A DNA stretch of 64,000 bases, taken from assembly GCA_028752905.1 (NCBI GenBank), contig JAQNBH010000009.1, forward strand, positions 30,609,442-30,673,441, written 5' to 3'. This document shows, piece after piece, positions 11,217 to 23,079 of this stretch. The DNA is from Cladorhizidae sp. MBARI D1340-BT2 (lineage: Eukaryota; Porifera; Demospongiae; Poecilosclerida; Cladorhizidae). Made by a program: the position numbers and the translations under genes. Position 1 is the stretch's first letter. Each line of letters starts with the position of its first letter. The notes beneath the pieces were generated by a model. The model saw only the letters and a list, made by a program, of their open reading frames with translations, had not been told where the DNA came from and ran no database searches.

Positions 11217-13090
11217 TCAATAAAGCCTTTTTGAGCATTTTAGGTGTGTTGAAGCATTGAGAATAATGCCAGCATTATAGGCAGAAGTACTGATTCCAAG
11301 CATTATAGGCAGGATTTTGAATACATGATGCCAAAAAATCAGACTGGACACAAGTTTAATTTTATACAGCAAATATCTATGCACACAAAATGTAGTGTAT
11401 GCATATTATCTATCACTTAGCATAGGCTATATTTTTTATACTTGCTAAGTAATAGATCATAGGCAAAGCAGTACATTTTGCATTGGTAAGGCAAATATAT
11501 TATAGTGCAGGGGATCTGGCCATGCCCAATTTTGTATAACCATACCCTGTACCTTTCCCACACTTATATAGACAATTTAATACAATAATATGAATGACTT
11601 AACTTGAAATTTTGACATTCAGCATCTTGATGATACTGTATTTAGAAAAATGAAGCTCCTACAATGGTAAGATAGAAATGGTAAGAGATATAAAAATTAA
11701 ATTTTGCTAGCTATTTTAACGCAGCACGAGCATCCTTCCAGTTAGTGTAGCCTTTGGTAATAAAACCTAGATCTCTTCTGTTATAGCTAGTCCAATAGGC
11801 AGCAAGTTCCTCTGATTTACTTTTGAGCAATAACATAATCACTGGCTTCTTTGTAGTTTAAAACAGCGTTTTTCTCCCTTGTTACCAAAAGAAAGACTAG
11901 GAAAGTGAAAAATCATTGGCTGATGAGTAGTTTGTTTGGTAGTTTCACTTTGTCTTCAACGTTACACAGTCACAGTAGCCGACAACTATGAGCAGGCTGA
12001 CCACGAGACTAATTATAATTGTGCAACCACGTGATATGGGCGTGGTCACTAAGTGTGTGTTGTTTAGGGAAAGTATTGGCCAAGCAATTGCCTGAGCTGC
12101 CTGACCCAGCGTTATGCCTATGTAGATGCATATAGATGAATGACTAGACTCATGTGACTAACTAGACTAGTCTGACATGTGACTAACGAGACTAGTCTGA
12201 CATGTGACTCATCTAGCTCACTCCCAAGGACTGAAAAATGGCTGAATGTGCAAGTGATAGTTTTTCTGAGACTGAAGAAACTCAGCCTGACCCTGAAGCT
12301 CCTGTTATTCCGAACACCAGCAGTTGTGTTACCATTGATGTTCCCAGTCTTTTGAGTAAGCTGAGAAGTCCTGCACCAACAGACCTGTCAGGAAAGAGGT
12401 TATACACTAATACTCCCACTGGCTTGAAGCGGGGTAAGGGTGGTGTGGCTACTGAGCCCACTGTTCTCCCTTCAACAAGGATCAAAGAATTTTCCAACGA
12501 ATATCTCTCTGTGGTATCAAGAAAATTATTTTGTGAGTGCTGTAGAGATCTGATAAAAACAGTGTATTGCTTCAACATAATTATTAAATCAGCTAAGCAT
12601 ACTAGTGGCAAAAAGCTAAACGCTTCGAAGAAAGTGCAAGATCAAAATGTAGCTGATATGTGAAAGAAATATGGTGCAGACAAACACCTAGTTGGAGAAA
12701 ATCCTTCAGATGAAGTCGGAGTCTTTCGAGTTAAGATGTGAAATTGTTTTTGAAAGCTGGAGTTCCTCTTGCAAGATTGAGTGTTTTAGAGAAGTATTTG
12801 AAGAAATTGCCTTCAGACTCTCTCACAGTAATAATTTATGCCATTTATGCAAGAAGTAGTTGTAGTTTGCCAGCATCAAAAATAACATGAATGGAAAAGT
12901 CGAAGCTGTAATCTTTGATGGAACAACCCATGTGTGTGAAGCAAATGGTTATAGTAGTTGGTTTTGTGGATGAGAAGTGGCAACTACAACAACGTGTTGT
13001 CGGGCTAATGTTGCTAGCTAAGAGCCTTAAAGGCGATGAATTGGCCAGACAGTTGATTATGGCCAACTTGGTATTGTCTCAAATCAGCTT
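11217..13090 (+). mobile_element. hAT element, copy 1 (5' end and N-terminal half)
   Basis: It starts at 'gctcaataaa', which is the inverted complement of the 'tttattgag' ending copy 2 at about 37893; this is the likely terminal inverted repeat. A 1-kb leader carries two copies of the subterminal motif agcattataggcag (11271-11284, 11299-11312). The transposase N-terminus follows from 12238. Homology with copy 2 fades near 13090, in the region coding for DGTTHVCE...QLGIVSNQL. The catalytic and dimerisation parts are absent, so the copy is dead. Confidence 0.75.
12238..12663 (+). pseudogene. hAT transposase N-terminus, copy 1
   Basis: An open frame of 141 codons opens with MAECASDSFSETEE, an acidic disordered head, then a Pro/Ser/Thr linker. 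A zinc-finger-like segment (LFCECCRDL ... SAKH) suggests a BED or C2H2 type DNA-binding finger. The frame stops at 12661-12663 (TGA), where copy 2 has a sense codon; further pieces of the protein (KKYGADKH, FLKAGVP, FDGTTH) follow in shifted frames to about 13060. The start is shared with copies at 35140 and 52123. Confidence 0.75.
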
Positions 13091-13139
13091 ATAGCTTATA
13101 GCAAACTTCACAAATTGTTACTGGAACAATGTAGATGAG

Positions 13140-13740
13140 CAATGTGTAACAATAATCATCCATTAAGACCTCTACTCTATTCCTGCTTCCTTTATGTGAT
13201 ATAATAGTGCTATTATTTCATAGGTGTTGTTTAGTCCATGGTCATGATGCAATATCTCTTTGTGCAAAGCTAATATAATTAAAGGTCCTATCACATGCTA
13301 TCACAAACCTTCCAATCTTGAAAAGTAGTTGCTAGAAATCAAGTGCCTCTTTTTGCACTGATAGAAAGCTGCATTACACTTCCACTGGTATACTTCATTA
13401 GGACCAAAAAATGAAAGACTTTGTGTGCACCATATTATCACTGAAAATCGGCCTAGCATTGTAATTAATGATTCTATTTGCAGTACTTTCTTTTCACTAG
13501 ACATCTGTATGGTAGTGCCCTCAGCATCAGAAATGCTGGTTGTTTGAAACGACATGCACCTGTCAGTTAGCTATACTGAAAGCATCATCAATTACTATAA
13601 CATAGCAGCAACTATGGACTAGTTTACCAAAACCCCAAAAACTACATGAGGAGAGACATCCCCACCAACATGTGCATAAATTCATTGATGAAGGACTACG
13701 AATAAGTATTAATTATTGCCAGGTATAGTTGTAGCTCTTT
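13140..13740 (+). repeat. Repeat D, copy 1
   Basis: This non-coding segment begins 'tttatgtgatataatagtgctatta'-like and ends near 'ccaggtatagttgtagctcttt'. A diverged direct copy is at 43490-43960 and a closer inverted copy at 63580-64000. No coding sequence recognised. It could be a piece of the element that carries the neighbouring hAT or an independent short element. Confidence 0.65.
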
Positions 13741-13872
13741 AAAAAAATAATAATAATAAAAAATCTCAGAATTAAATATAATAATAATATAAGTCAAAGA
13801 AATTAGATAAAATCATCTAATAACAGCAGCAGTAGTAGCAGCAGCAGTAGTATCAACAATAATAGCAATAAG
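13737..13872. repeat. Trinucleotide microsatellites (AAT)n and (CAG/TAG)n
   Basis: Runs of 'aataataat' at 13745-13790 are followed by 'agcagcagtagtagcagcagcagtag' style repeats at 13828-13853. Ordinary simple repeats. Confidence 0.85.
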
Positions 13873-14194
13873 GTTCCTTCATTAATTAATCGCAAAGTTT
13901 GCTTATCATCAGCATTTGTGGTGGTCTCCCATGAGCGATACTCTATATTGGTCATAAAATTTTTGCACTATTTTACAAGCGGATTTGTGACAACACCACT
14001 AAAAACTGCCGTTTGAATATAATGGTGATGTTAGAAGGGCACCAAGACTAGAATGTACTCAGTAAAAAATGCTCTACTTTCAATGTGCCAGTAAATTATC
14101 CTCCAAAGACCGCATGCAAAAAAAAAAGGTAAAGGTTTGGGTACATTCATGGTATCATTATTAACTGTTTGTAGTACCAACCGTTTGACACAGA

Positions 14195-14460
14195 TTTTTT
14201 GGTTGCCTACTTAGACATGCTACCAATTGATATCTCAGGCAATGACTTCCAGAGCTATGTTAGAGGACATTTTTGTAGAGCAACAGATATTAAGCAGACA
14301 CTTCACTGAATATGCATCTACCAGTAGCAATCCATTGATCTTTCAAAGAACAAACTACCTCTCCTTAGCATCGCCTTTGTTCAGCCTCTCCCCCACACTC
14401 ACTTTCAACTCCTCTTACTCCAATTCGATTTGTTCCTAATTTCACAGGATATTCTTGTAT
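14195..14460 (+). pseudogene. Possible piggyBac N-terminal scrap
   Basis: The string reads DISGNDFQSYVRGHF, then Ser/Pro-rich sequence, then NFTGYSC. It parallels the family-2 N-terminus (DSEFDGYVDE ... DFTGYSN) in order and spacing. Similarity is weak and frames shift; it could be a fourth, diverged piggyBac family or coincidence. Confidence 0.3.
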
Positions 14461-15872
14461 ATCAAGACATGAAAACATTAATTAATGATGATCTGGCTTT
14501 TACAGAGTTTCCTTGTCCAGAGTCTATCTACCTGTATTTCGAGACAAAATGAAAAATAAACAGTTCATCACGTAATCTATTCTCTCAACTAACTTTAATT
14601 TGACATATATACCCTTCGCACTAATTCTAAATTTTGCTGATAGAAGAATGGGTGTGACCTTAATATGTACCAAGTTGCCTATACACACGAGCATTTTACT
14701 CTAGCACAGAGAACATTTTCTTGTTTTCTGACAATATCTTCAATGTACTTCAATGGGCCACTAAAGCCTACAAGCTCTGTTATCTGTTAATTTGCTTAGC
14801 TAGTGATTTCTAACATTTATATAGCAAACTTATTTAGTGTTTAAAACTTAGACATTTAGGGTGTAGAAATGCTTAGGTTATCAGATATCCTCTGCAATAT
14901 GATGTAGCTGAATCATCCAAACTTCTATGATTTAGCTTAATCCATTAACCTATTCACATACTTGCCAACTTTCCATAAGTTAATTCCAGGACATTTCCGA
15001 CGCGAATTTCCGACCACGCCCCCTCAATAGCATCTGGTCCCCGGGATGTTATTAATTTACCCTATATTTTACAATTTCATTATAATATGTTTTATTTAAA
15101 TTGTTTTATTTATACCTTTGTCTTTCTCCTGAAATTCTTTCCCTTTCACCGCCAACTTTGGCCCAACAACTTTTTTTTTATTTTAATTTTTTTAATTTCA
15201 TAACTTTTTTGGTTGTAACCATTAAATTTTGAAACAAAGCATATCATTCGATTGCAAATTGAAAGAGCTATAACTTGGTATATGAATCAGCTCTATTGAA
15301 GTAGGCAAACAATAGTTACACATCTCTATGTCTACAACAGTAAAAAAAAAGTCTCTATTAAACAACAGAGATCCATCCAGGAGCGACTTTTTTCCTCTAC
15401 TCGGTAGGATTTTGATTGATAGCGAGTCTGCAGTATATGGCTCTGCAGCTTTCCACCTAAGAAGAGCATCCAGAAGCTATAGGAACGGTCACAGTGAAGT
15501 AAAGTCATCATTGTCCCAAAATATATATAATTATATTTTTGTTGCCGTGACCAGTTCGGAATCACGTGCTACCTGGAATTTTTCTTTGGTTGTAATTTTA
15601 ACTATCTCTCGCGCACCCCCTGGTAAAAATTTACATCTGTAGCTCCGTTTGCAAGCGATATCGAGTTCGCGCCTTATGGCGGTGAGAGTGTTTTAATTGG
15701 TCAAAATGGCATTCTCTCTTTCTGCTTCTTTGCTACACTGGCCATTTTGCTGGTTGGGAAGTTTCACGTGCGTGCCACACCTCCAATTGAAACAAGGTCA
15801 AAGGTTGTTTGGCAAACCTGCTGGAAGCGTTTTTCTCTCCTAAAAAGTGTCCTTTTTTTTAACGAGTGTTAG
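14461..15872. other. Non-coding stretch, possibly part of a TIR element
   Basis: No recognised gene. 'ttgccaac' near 14962-14972 and 'gttggca' near 17027-17033 could be ends of an older element enclosing the small piggyBac-like element. T-rich runs lie around 15170-15200. A 104-codon open frame at 15328-15642 has no recognisable motif and I treat it as chance. Confidence 0.35.
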
Positions 15873-16870
15873 CCCTTTCACTGCTGCAGGTAAATACCCC
15901 CCCCCCCCCCTGTGCTGGGGGTTTTTTGAGGAAAAAAGGTGATTTTGAAATCAATGCCAAAAAAAGACTAAGAGGTTATTTTGAAATTATTTTTGTGTGT
16001 TTGGGTGGGCAAGAGGTTGGCCTATGGGGTAAGATTGAAATTTGGTAATTTGAATAATTAGGTGGTCATGTGACCTAATGGCGGCCATATTGGATTTCAC
16101 TTTTATCATCAAATCGGTGATAAAAACTACTTTTTCTCCAAGAAATTCTTATGGGATGCCGTTTTTTTCACTGGATAATGATGAAGAATCATGAAATGAA
16201 TAAAAACATCAATATTGAATTATTTTCATAATTAATTTTTATAATGTTTGTCGGCAGAATCATGAAAAAACATGAAATTTCCAAACAAATCACTGTAACG
16301 AGTGTTTTCCCGAATAATTAGTCATTTATACTCCACACAACCTTCTGGGATCATGGAATGCAGGTATTTCATGTTCACATGCATATTTTCTAATGTGTTT
16401 TGAACATTTATCTGGCATTGTAACCCTTAGCAACCATATATTTTGGTCACATTGATGTCGTTTCAATCTACAGACATGGCATTGTCACCTTGGCCCTGTG
16501 CAGGGCCGCCCAAGTCGAGCAAATCATCGGACTCGGCCATGGAATACTCCCAATAACTGTCGGCATTATCGTAGTCAACTGTTGGAAACGAATTACCTGT
16601 ATCGTACAAATCAAAGTTGTCCATGCTGTCTGGTCCACAACTTTGTTGCCTGCTGAGGCCGCGCTCGTGTCATTACGCAGCCTACCGCTGGGAAACATGA
16701 CTTTCTAAGTGGATATCATCTCTAGTTCCTAGAAAGAAACAATAGCTGGCACGTGCAGTGCACGCGGAATTTAAAAAATTATTATTTTCAAATACCCGGT
16801 AGTACCGGTTACGCGCAAATCAACGATATTTTTTTCTACCCGGTACTACCGGGTATGCGCAGTGAAAGGG
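15873..16870. mobile_element. Non-autonomous piggyBac-like element, about 1 kb
   Basis: It starts CCCTTTCACTGC and ends GCAGTGAAAGGG, a 12-bp perfect inverted repeat. The flanks are TTAG (15869-15872) and TTAA (16871-16874), consistent with a TTAA target with one substitution. Near the right end lie two imperfect palindromic motifs, tacccggtagtaccggtt and tacccggtactaccgggt. It lacks a catalytic domain but keeps a short acidic ORF on the minus strand (16463-16624). The left flank includes a C homopolymer at 15898-15910. Confidence 0.75.
16463..16624 (-). other. 53-residue acidic ORF, probable piggyBac N-terminal relic
   Basis: The frame starts MDNFDLYDTGNSF and continues with an Asp/Glu/Tyr-rich sequence containing EYSMAESDDLLDLGG before a TGA. 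The acidic, aromatic composition resembles the disordered N-terminal heads of piggyBac transposases. It may be what is left of the parent element's first coding segment, or a 5' exon. No function can be assigned. Confidence 0.4.
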
Positions 16871-16874
16871 TTAA

Positions 16875-17555
16875 AGGACTAAACTAAATGTGCTTGGGAC
16901 TGCAGTGGCCATCTAAGCAAGTGGAAGCGGAAGGTGCGCATATCTGTAAATTCCAGGACATTACCGGGACAAGGACACCACCGGGACAATGCCCAAAATT
17001 CTGGGACTGTCCCGGCCATTCCGGGACGGTTGGCATCTGTGCATTCACCGTCGGATTTAGGCAGCATTTTTTTTTATTGGATTCGGGAAAAATAAAAATC
17101 TATATTAAATCAAGGAGTAACCATGGTTGATGGGATAGCATTGGTGCGACGAACATTGTGGTCAACTTTAGGTTGCTAAGCAACCTACCACAAATGATGA
17201 GTATCATTTTGTAATTACAGCCGAATGAAAGCTCTTACTTCTGACTATGCTAGACATTGATTATATATAATTATATATATATGCACACACTTATTGTATT
17301 CCCAAAACTTATTCCCAAAACTTGCATAACATATATTTTTGATTTTTTTATATTTAATTTCTGATGAAGATATTGTTATCATGTTGGTGTTATATGAACA
17401 ATTATTTATTACATCTTCCCATAACAGGACAACAATAGCAACCCAAAAAATGCATATACAAAACAACAGCCATCTAGCACACACAAACCACACAAAGAAC
17501 AGAGAGTGAAATGGAAATACCATAGAAAGTAAAATTAAAAAAAGTGAAGCAAAAA
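16875..17555. other. Spacer without recognised genes
   Basis: It contains 'ccgggac' motifs repeated several times at 16956-17030, a (TA) rich patch at 17262-17285, and the 3' flank of the family-3 piggyBac. I did not find that transposon's second end here with confidence. Confidence 0.4.
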
Positions 17556-20221
17556 CTAGGAAACTACTTGGTGAAGTCTACCGTGGTGTTTGAAAAAACA
17601 GTCCCTCTTTGTGACACACAGTGGTACTTTGCAGTGACGGTAAATATACTTGGTCTCATGGCGATTTGAGATTCCAGACATTTTTCCAACTGCTACACAG
17701 ACAACACACCTCTGCTGTTTGTCAATTAGTGCTGACCAACGCAAAAGCATGGTGTTCAGCCGCTCTAGATGCTCGTTATGAACTGAGCGAGGGCGGCCAG
17801 CACGCTGACGTGAGCAGAAACATCCCACTAGTTCTTTAGCTATCTCCAACCTGAAGGTCCAAAAATTTCTCTTCCTGTAACCCCTGGCAAGGTGATCTGC
17901 TCTGCGGACATGAGATTCTAGAACATAGCTGTTCAGAATGCATGCCTCAACCATATATGCAAACACCCTCTTCCACCACTTCTTACTCCTCCTCCCTATA
18001 TTATAATAACCAGTCATCTGGTTCCCAATATCCACAGCTCTCATATACTTCTGGTAGTCCACAAGTAGGGGTGGGCAAGACACATCCACCTGAGCTCCAA
18101 GAAGGCGACGCCTCTTCACTGTGGTGGCAGGCTCAGCAGCATGGAAAGTGGACAAAAAATTATTGTCCACACAAACTACACAAGTAGTGGGCCATTAGAC
18201 CTGAAGTCATAATGCCAATGGTTACCTTTGGTTGCCTTCAAAATCAAATCCTTTGGATAGGATCTGCGATTGCTTCACACAGTACCACAGGCATTGATTC
18301 CTCTGTTGTACAGAGTAAGGTAGAGGATGGGGCTGGTATAGAAGTTGTCTGTGTAGAGCTCATGTCCACTACCTTCCAAACCGCACAGCCAGACATCTGT
18401 AATAATACCTAGTGCCTTACCAGTGTAAACCTGAAGCTTGTGGATATAGCCATTAGTGGAATCGGCCAGTACAAATACCTTGATGCCGCATTTGGTAGGC
18501 TAGTCTTTCATGTACTGTTTGAACCCCAAGCGTCCCTTACATTTGATCATGGCTTCATCAATTGAAATTTGCTGGTGAAGGTTATACTCCTCAGCAAACT
18601 TCGGAACAATCAAGTCCAAAATGGTCGCAGCTTACCAAGGCGATCGTGCCCAGGCTGGCTAGGTAATGTGGTCACAAGCAAACTAGTTGGATTTAAAAAA
18701 ACGAAAAATCTGCTTAAACCTAACTATTGGCATAACCCCTGAAATTCCAGGAGTTGAAATAAGGTATTCTAGTGTGGACCAATACAAATTCAATCGAGGC
18801 AACTTCAAAATCCCCATGTAAATAAGGAGCTCAAGAAAAGCTTTCTGGAACAGTAACAGGTACCCAGTCGCGGGGACGTGGTGTTTGACTATATGTCTTC
18901 TTTGCATAGCGATTAGTCTCTGTTACAAGCAGGGTCCACACTTACTCAGTAAAAAATAAAAAATAAAATATCACACGCTGAAGAGGAGGAGGTTACATCT
19001 GGAGAAGTAGGTCCAGGCACTACTGAATAAGAGAAGTGGGTAGATGATGACTCCTCCTTCCTCCAACTTCCAACTACCACAGCCAAGTTGTCGGTTATAT
19101 AGCTACCAGATGGAGGTGCTCGAGCAGGTTGGGCTGCTGGAGAATTAGAGGAGGGACTATCAAAGGTACTAGCTGAGAAAACAGTAGAAGAAGCAAGAGA
19201 CAGAGCTAAAGAAATGCTGGTAGGTGAAGTCCCAGAAAGAAAGAAAGGACTAGCTTAAGGCAGAGCAGAACTTGAAGCACTAGAAGCTATTTCACTACTA
19301 CTACTCTGACAAACTCGAGCATGACGAATACTCATAGTGCTACGACTAAGCTGAACAACTGGTCGTGAATGAGAGTGTGTGGGTAAAAATAAAGGAGGGC
19401 ATGACGATGGAACAGACAATGATGATGATCGAAATAGTATAGAAGTGACTACAGACATCACATAAGTCATAGAATCTAATGCAGAGGTTACACTACCTAC
19501 ATTTGCAGATACTGTTAGGAACAATGGAGAAGGTGATGAGGTAGCCATCACAGCAATAGGAGGGCTAGCAACAATAGATTGGGCCATAGTGTTGATGAAG
19601 CTCTGTTAGCTGCCCAATCCATCGCTTCATGCATCAAACCTGAAGGGGTTAAAAGAAATTGGCATCAAATAATTTTACTGCGGATTACAAGTAACAAGGA
19701 AACTAAAAGAGCATTGCAGTTCCATGCTCTGCGTTGCTAACAGCTATAGCTAAACTGAAGCTAAACTGACTGTAAATACCTTCTTCATCGCTGGTATTCT
19801 CATCTCCATCTAGATCGGCACCTCGAGTTAAAGCGCTACGCTTCCTTGAAGGTAGCGACTATTCTGCCAAGCGATAGCAGAGCTTCAGGGTCAACACGGC
19901 TCTGGCCAAGGTAGGATGAGATGCCATCGCCTTCTTCATCACTGCTTTGTTTCAAACTCAAAAAATCCACAATCATCGCCCAAAACATGAGAAATAACTT
20001 CATCCACGGACAGTCGAATGACTATCTTCAAAACGATTTGAAATTCTGAAGGGTCAGACTTTTTCAATATTTCTACCCTAGTTACCGAACGTCTATTGCC
20101 TGGTACGATCGTAGGGGATACCTCTAGAAGGTGTCTCTGAACGGTACGATCGATTTTAAATTTTTTATTTTATTTGATAAACAACTTTTTGCATATATAT
20201 ACGCTTGTGACAGTGAATGGG
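17556..20221 (-). pseudogene. piggyBac transposase pseudogene, family 3
   Basis: A TTAA at 20222-20225 is preceded by 'cagtgaatggg', the element end seen from the minus strand. Reading leftwards come a charged N-terminus (SLPSRKRSALTRG, SDEEGDG), a long Ser-rich segment (19255-19587), the DDE_Tnp_1_7 body (LLLFQKAFLELLIYMG and VRFKQIFRFFKSN at 18683-18907), first catalytic region QISIDEAMIKCKGR, ADSTNGYIHKLQVYTG, second Asp in YTDNFYTS, third Asp in RAVDIGNQMTGYY, and a C-terminal zinc finger (CVVC ... CKVPLCV). The last 204 codons (17556-18170) are uninterrupted. Stops and frameshifts around 18180-18680 and after 18907 inactivate it. Confidence 0.88.
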
Positions 20222-20225
20222 TTAA

Positions 20226-21415
20226 TTACCTTAGATACATCAGTTCTACAACTGGAGTTGTTTTAGAGCTAGTTAGCTAGCTTATGACGATATTTGTAAG
20301 AGAAAGGCAAAGTAACTTAGAATTCCCACCTGAACTTCGTAGTTTGGGCATTTGTTATCTTACTATATTGTCAGCTATCTAAACACCAAACAACAACCGT
20401 CTTTGATGGCTCTGCTTACATAGAGAGACAAGAGGCAAGACGGAACAGGAACTTGGTCACCTATCAGTGGCCACATCAGGGGCGCATCTTCTATTTTGAT
20501 GCAAAACCCATACTAAGCACATTGAATCCTACTATACAGTTTACGCCAGAAGACAGAAGTTGTCAACTGGAAGCTGTTCTCTGGCTATCTAATTGATAAG
20601 CCAGCAAGGTACGTAGCTAAAGCTTAGAAGCGCCGTTTGATCGCAAACGAGCAATTTCTGTACATAGCTCTACGGCAAACAACCGAAGGATTTAAAAGTG
20701 CTTCTGGACCTTAGAAAGTATTAGACTGACAAATGTCCTCTAGTTTGCCTTGGGGTATCGAGCTACATTTTACCCACCACCGATGTGACCCAATAAATAT
20801 TCACCCGCAGACCGACAAGCCGCTAACGATTGTCCTACCACTCCAAACCAGTGACCACAGTTTCCCAATGTATACCTATGCCCTAATTGTTTAAACATAG
20901 GAACAAAGGGAAAAATCTGAAATACACTGAACATTTTCTGTGTTTATTATCTACGTAATTAAGATTTTGATCGAGTGTCCACTCTGCACCTGATGGGACG
21001 GTGAGACTCTGCGCTTGCCATGTAGGTAGCGTACGCGTCACTTTTTCTAAAGTTCTGAAAAAGTAAAACCCGACTGTTCATTGATCTGATAAATGTCTAT
21101 TACAACACTAACCTTGCTTTTTACAGCATTTCTACTAATGAGTAGCCTATTTCAAAGGGATATACCTTGGGTGGACACTTCCAAAAGACTTGAACTTGGC
21201 TATGCTGGCGATCCTGAGTAAGGGCATCCCAATTCTAACTGGCAACCAACCATCCTTGATTTATCTGGTGTCAGCTACAACTTAAGTTTTTCTGAATCCA
21301 CCTTCCAGTGTCTAGCTATGGATAACAATGTGGATGTGAAAAACATAGGAACAAAGTTGGCCCCGACATGAGGGAAGAACGTCCAACAAATTGATATACC
21401 ATCAAGAGCACAACT
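20226..21415. other. Unassigned stretch with short open segments
   Basis: A plus-strand segment near 20400-20560 reads smoothly for about 50 codons (YIERQEARRNRNLV, QGRIFYFDAKP) without stops, but I recognise no family. The remainder shows nothing clear. It could be upstream exons of the coiled-coil remnant or old TE sequence. Confidence 0.35.
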
Positions 21416-22339
21416 TTGACCATTTATACACCCAAGCCGATGTTGATAATGGATACTGAAGTTTTGGTATTTTATTCGGAGTTGTCATTCTTTATTCATG
21501 TGGTCCATCATGAATTTCTCCCAAGGGAACAGGAGAATACTGTATGTGGGCTTGAGAATGTGATTGCTGCATTGCAGGAAAGAATTGCTAAGCTTGACAA
21601 ATTCGGAAAAGATGCAGTGTCCAAGTTGAAATGTGCTGAAGCAAACATAACTATACTCAAGATTTTACTGGATGTGGAGAGTGTAACTAACAGCTTTCTC
21701 TCTGAAAGGTTGACTGCAGCTAATAGTGAAACTACCTTGTGGAGGACCAAACTCGAAAGAGAATCCTTCTTGAAGATTGAAGAACTGGAAGTTACCAAGC
21801 AGAAACTGCAGAACAAATTGAAGAATGTTGATGAATCATACACACAGCTGCAGGTGAAGTATTCCTACATGAACAAGATCAATAACTGCATCACAGCTGA
21901 GCTGACATATCTCAAACTTCACTTGGAAAAGGAACAAAGAATATATCAATCTCTGGTGATGAAGCAGAAGAAGGCTGATGGGGATATCAATGAGAAAATC
22001 AATGAAAATATGGCGTTGGACAAAATAGAATGCATCCTTGCCTTGGAGGAAGAAAAGGCTCAACTAAAGAATGAAGCAGATTAACTACCGTGCAAACATT
22101 TGGAGTTGTCACTACTAATGAACGTACATGTGAAAGAAATTAACGCAGAGGCAGAGAGTGCCACAGAAAATAAACAGAACAAGATTGTGGCTGTGCAAGG
22201 GGCACTAGCATTAGAGTTAATAATGAATAATCAACAATTGAAATGGAGGATCGAGATACAGAGACATGCAGAAGAAGCTCAAAATGCTCTGAAGACAACC
22301 AAGAAAAGTGTGATTCAAGTAAGTGAGGCTAACTGCTAA
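21416..22339 (+). pseudogene. Myosin-II/paramyosin rod-like coiled-coil gene fragment
   Basis: A 222-codon open frame (21416-22084) followed after one stop by about 75 more coiled-coil codons in a nearby frame (22100-22339). The sequence is rich in Leu/Glu/Lys/Gln with heptad-like spacing. The stretch TAANSETTLWRTKLERE followed by KIEELEVTKQKLQNKL corresponds, from family knowledge, to the conserved 'ANSEVAQWRTKYE ... TEELEEAKKKLAQRL' region of myosin-II rods and paramyosin. There is no head domain. The first 35 residues look unrelated to a rod. Stops and the lack of neighbouring exons suggest a pseudogene or retro-copy scrap. Confidence 0.6.
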
Positions 22340-23079
22340 CTTTGTGTACAAGGAGGAGTGGAAGTTATGTGTGGTCCCGCATGAGATGTGCAGTAAAGAT
22401 AAGAAGAAGATCGTTCATATCATGTGTGTGGAAGACATGAAGACACAAATGGAGTATTTAAAAACAGTTATGCCTTATGATAAACACAAATACTTTGTCA
22501 CTAACATGATCTTATGAGCACTCTCATTGCTGATGGGGAGTGCAGCTGCACAAAAGCCGAATTGGATGACATGAACAACTCGTCAGTTTTGTATTTGGGT
22601 ATTATAATAATGAAGCTTTCCAAGAGTTTTTGACATAATTATAATTTTTATCAGCTGACAGCAGTCTCCTGTTGATAATCATGTGACTGCAAGGGATCTA
22701 CTGAATGTTTACTGCATCCTTCCTGTCAGGCAACAGTTACCAGTAGTATATGTTGGATTCTTCCTCTCTATTCAGTGATGGTGGATTCTGCTTATGCAGA
22801 GTGTCTTAACTATCGTTGTCTCTCCTGCTAGTTTAAAACTTTCACTCCACCACTAAACAGTGAAAATGGATAGAATACCCCAGTCACAAATAAGCAAGCA
22901 ATCCTGCTTTACAGTATTATTCACAAATTACAGAAGAGCTTGGTGTCATTGGGATTTGACACCAAAATTTTTCCAGTTCAAATGTTGAATTTGATATCCA
23001 ATGTGTAGCCGCACTGCAGCATTTGGCAGCAATGTGCACATATGGAACATAACTTTCAGACATTCTGTGAAATTGTTTG
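22340..23079. other. Spacer, nothing recognised
   Basis: A few short open segments (22323-22517) continue the lysine-rich composition of the coiled-coil remnant, including CSKDKKKIVHIM. No domain recognised and no repeat shared with other parts of the window was noticed. Confidence 0.35.

Noticed and set aside
15328..15642. 104-codon plus-strand frame
   Set aside because: No motif, low-complexity start and AT-rich codons; probably chance.
15873..20221. One long piggyBac from 15873 to 20221
   Set aside because: Ends CCCTTTCACTG and CCCATTCACTG are similar, but 15873 pairs perfectly with 16870; the second end of family 3 remains unknown.
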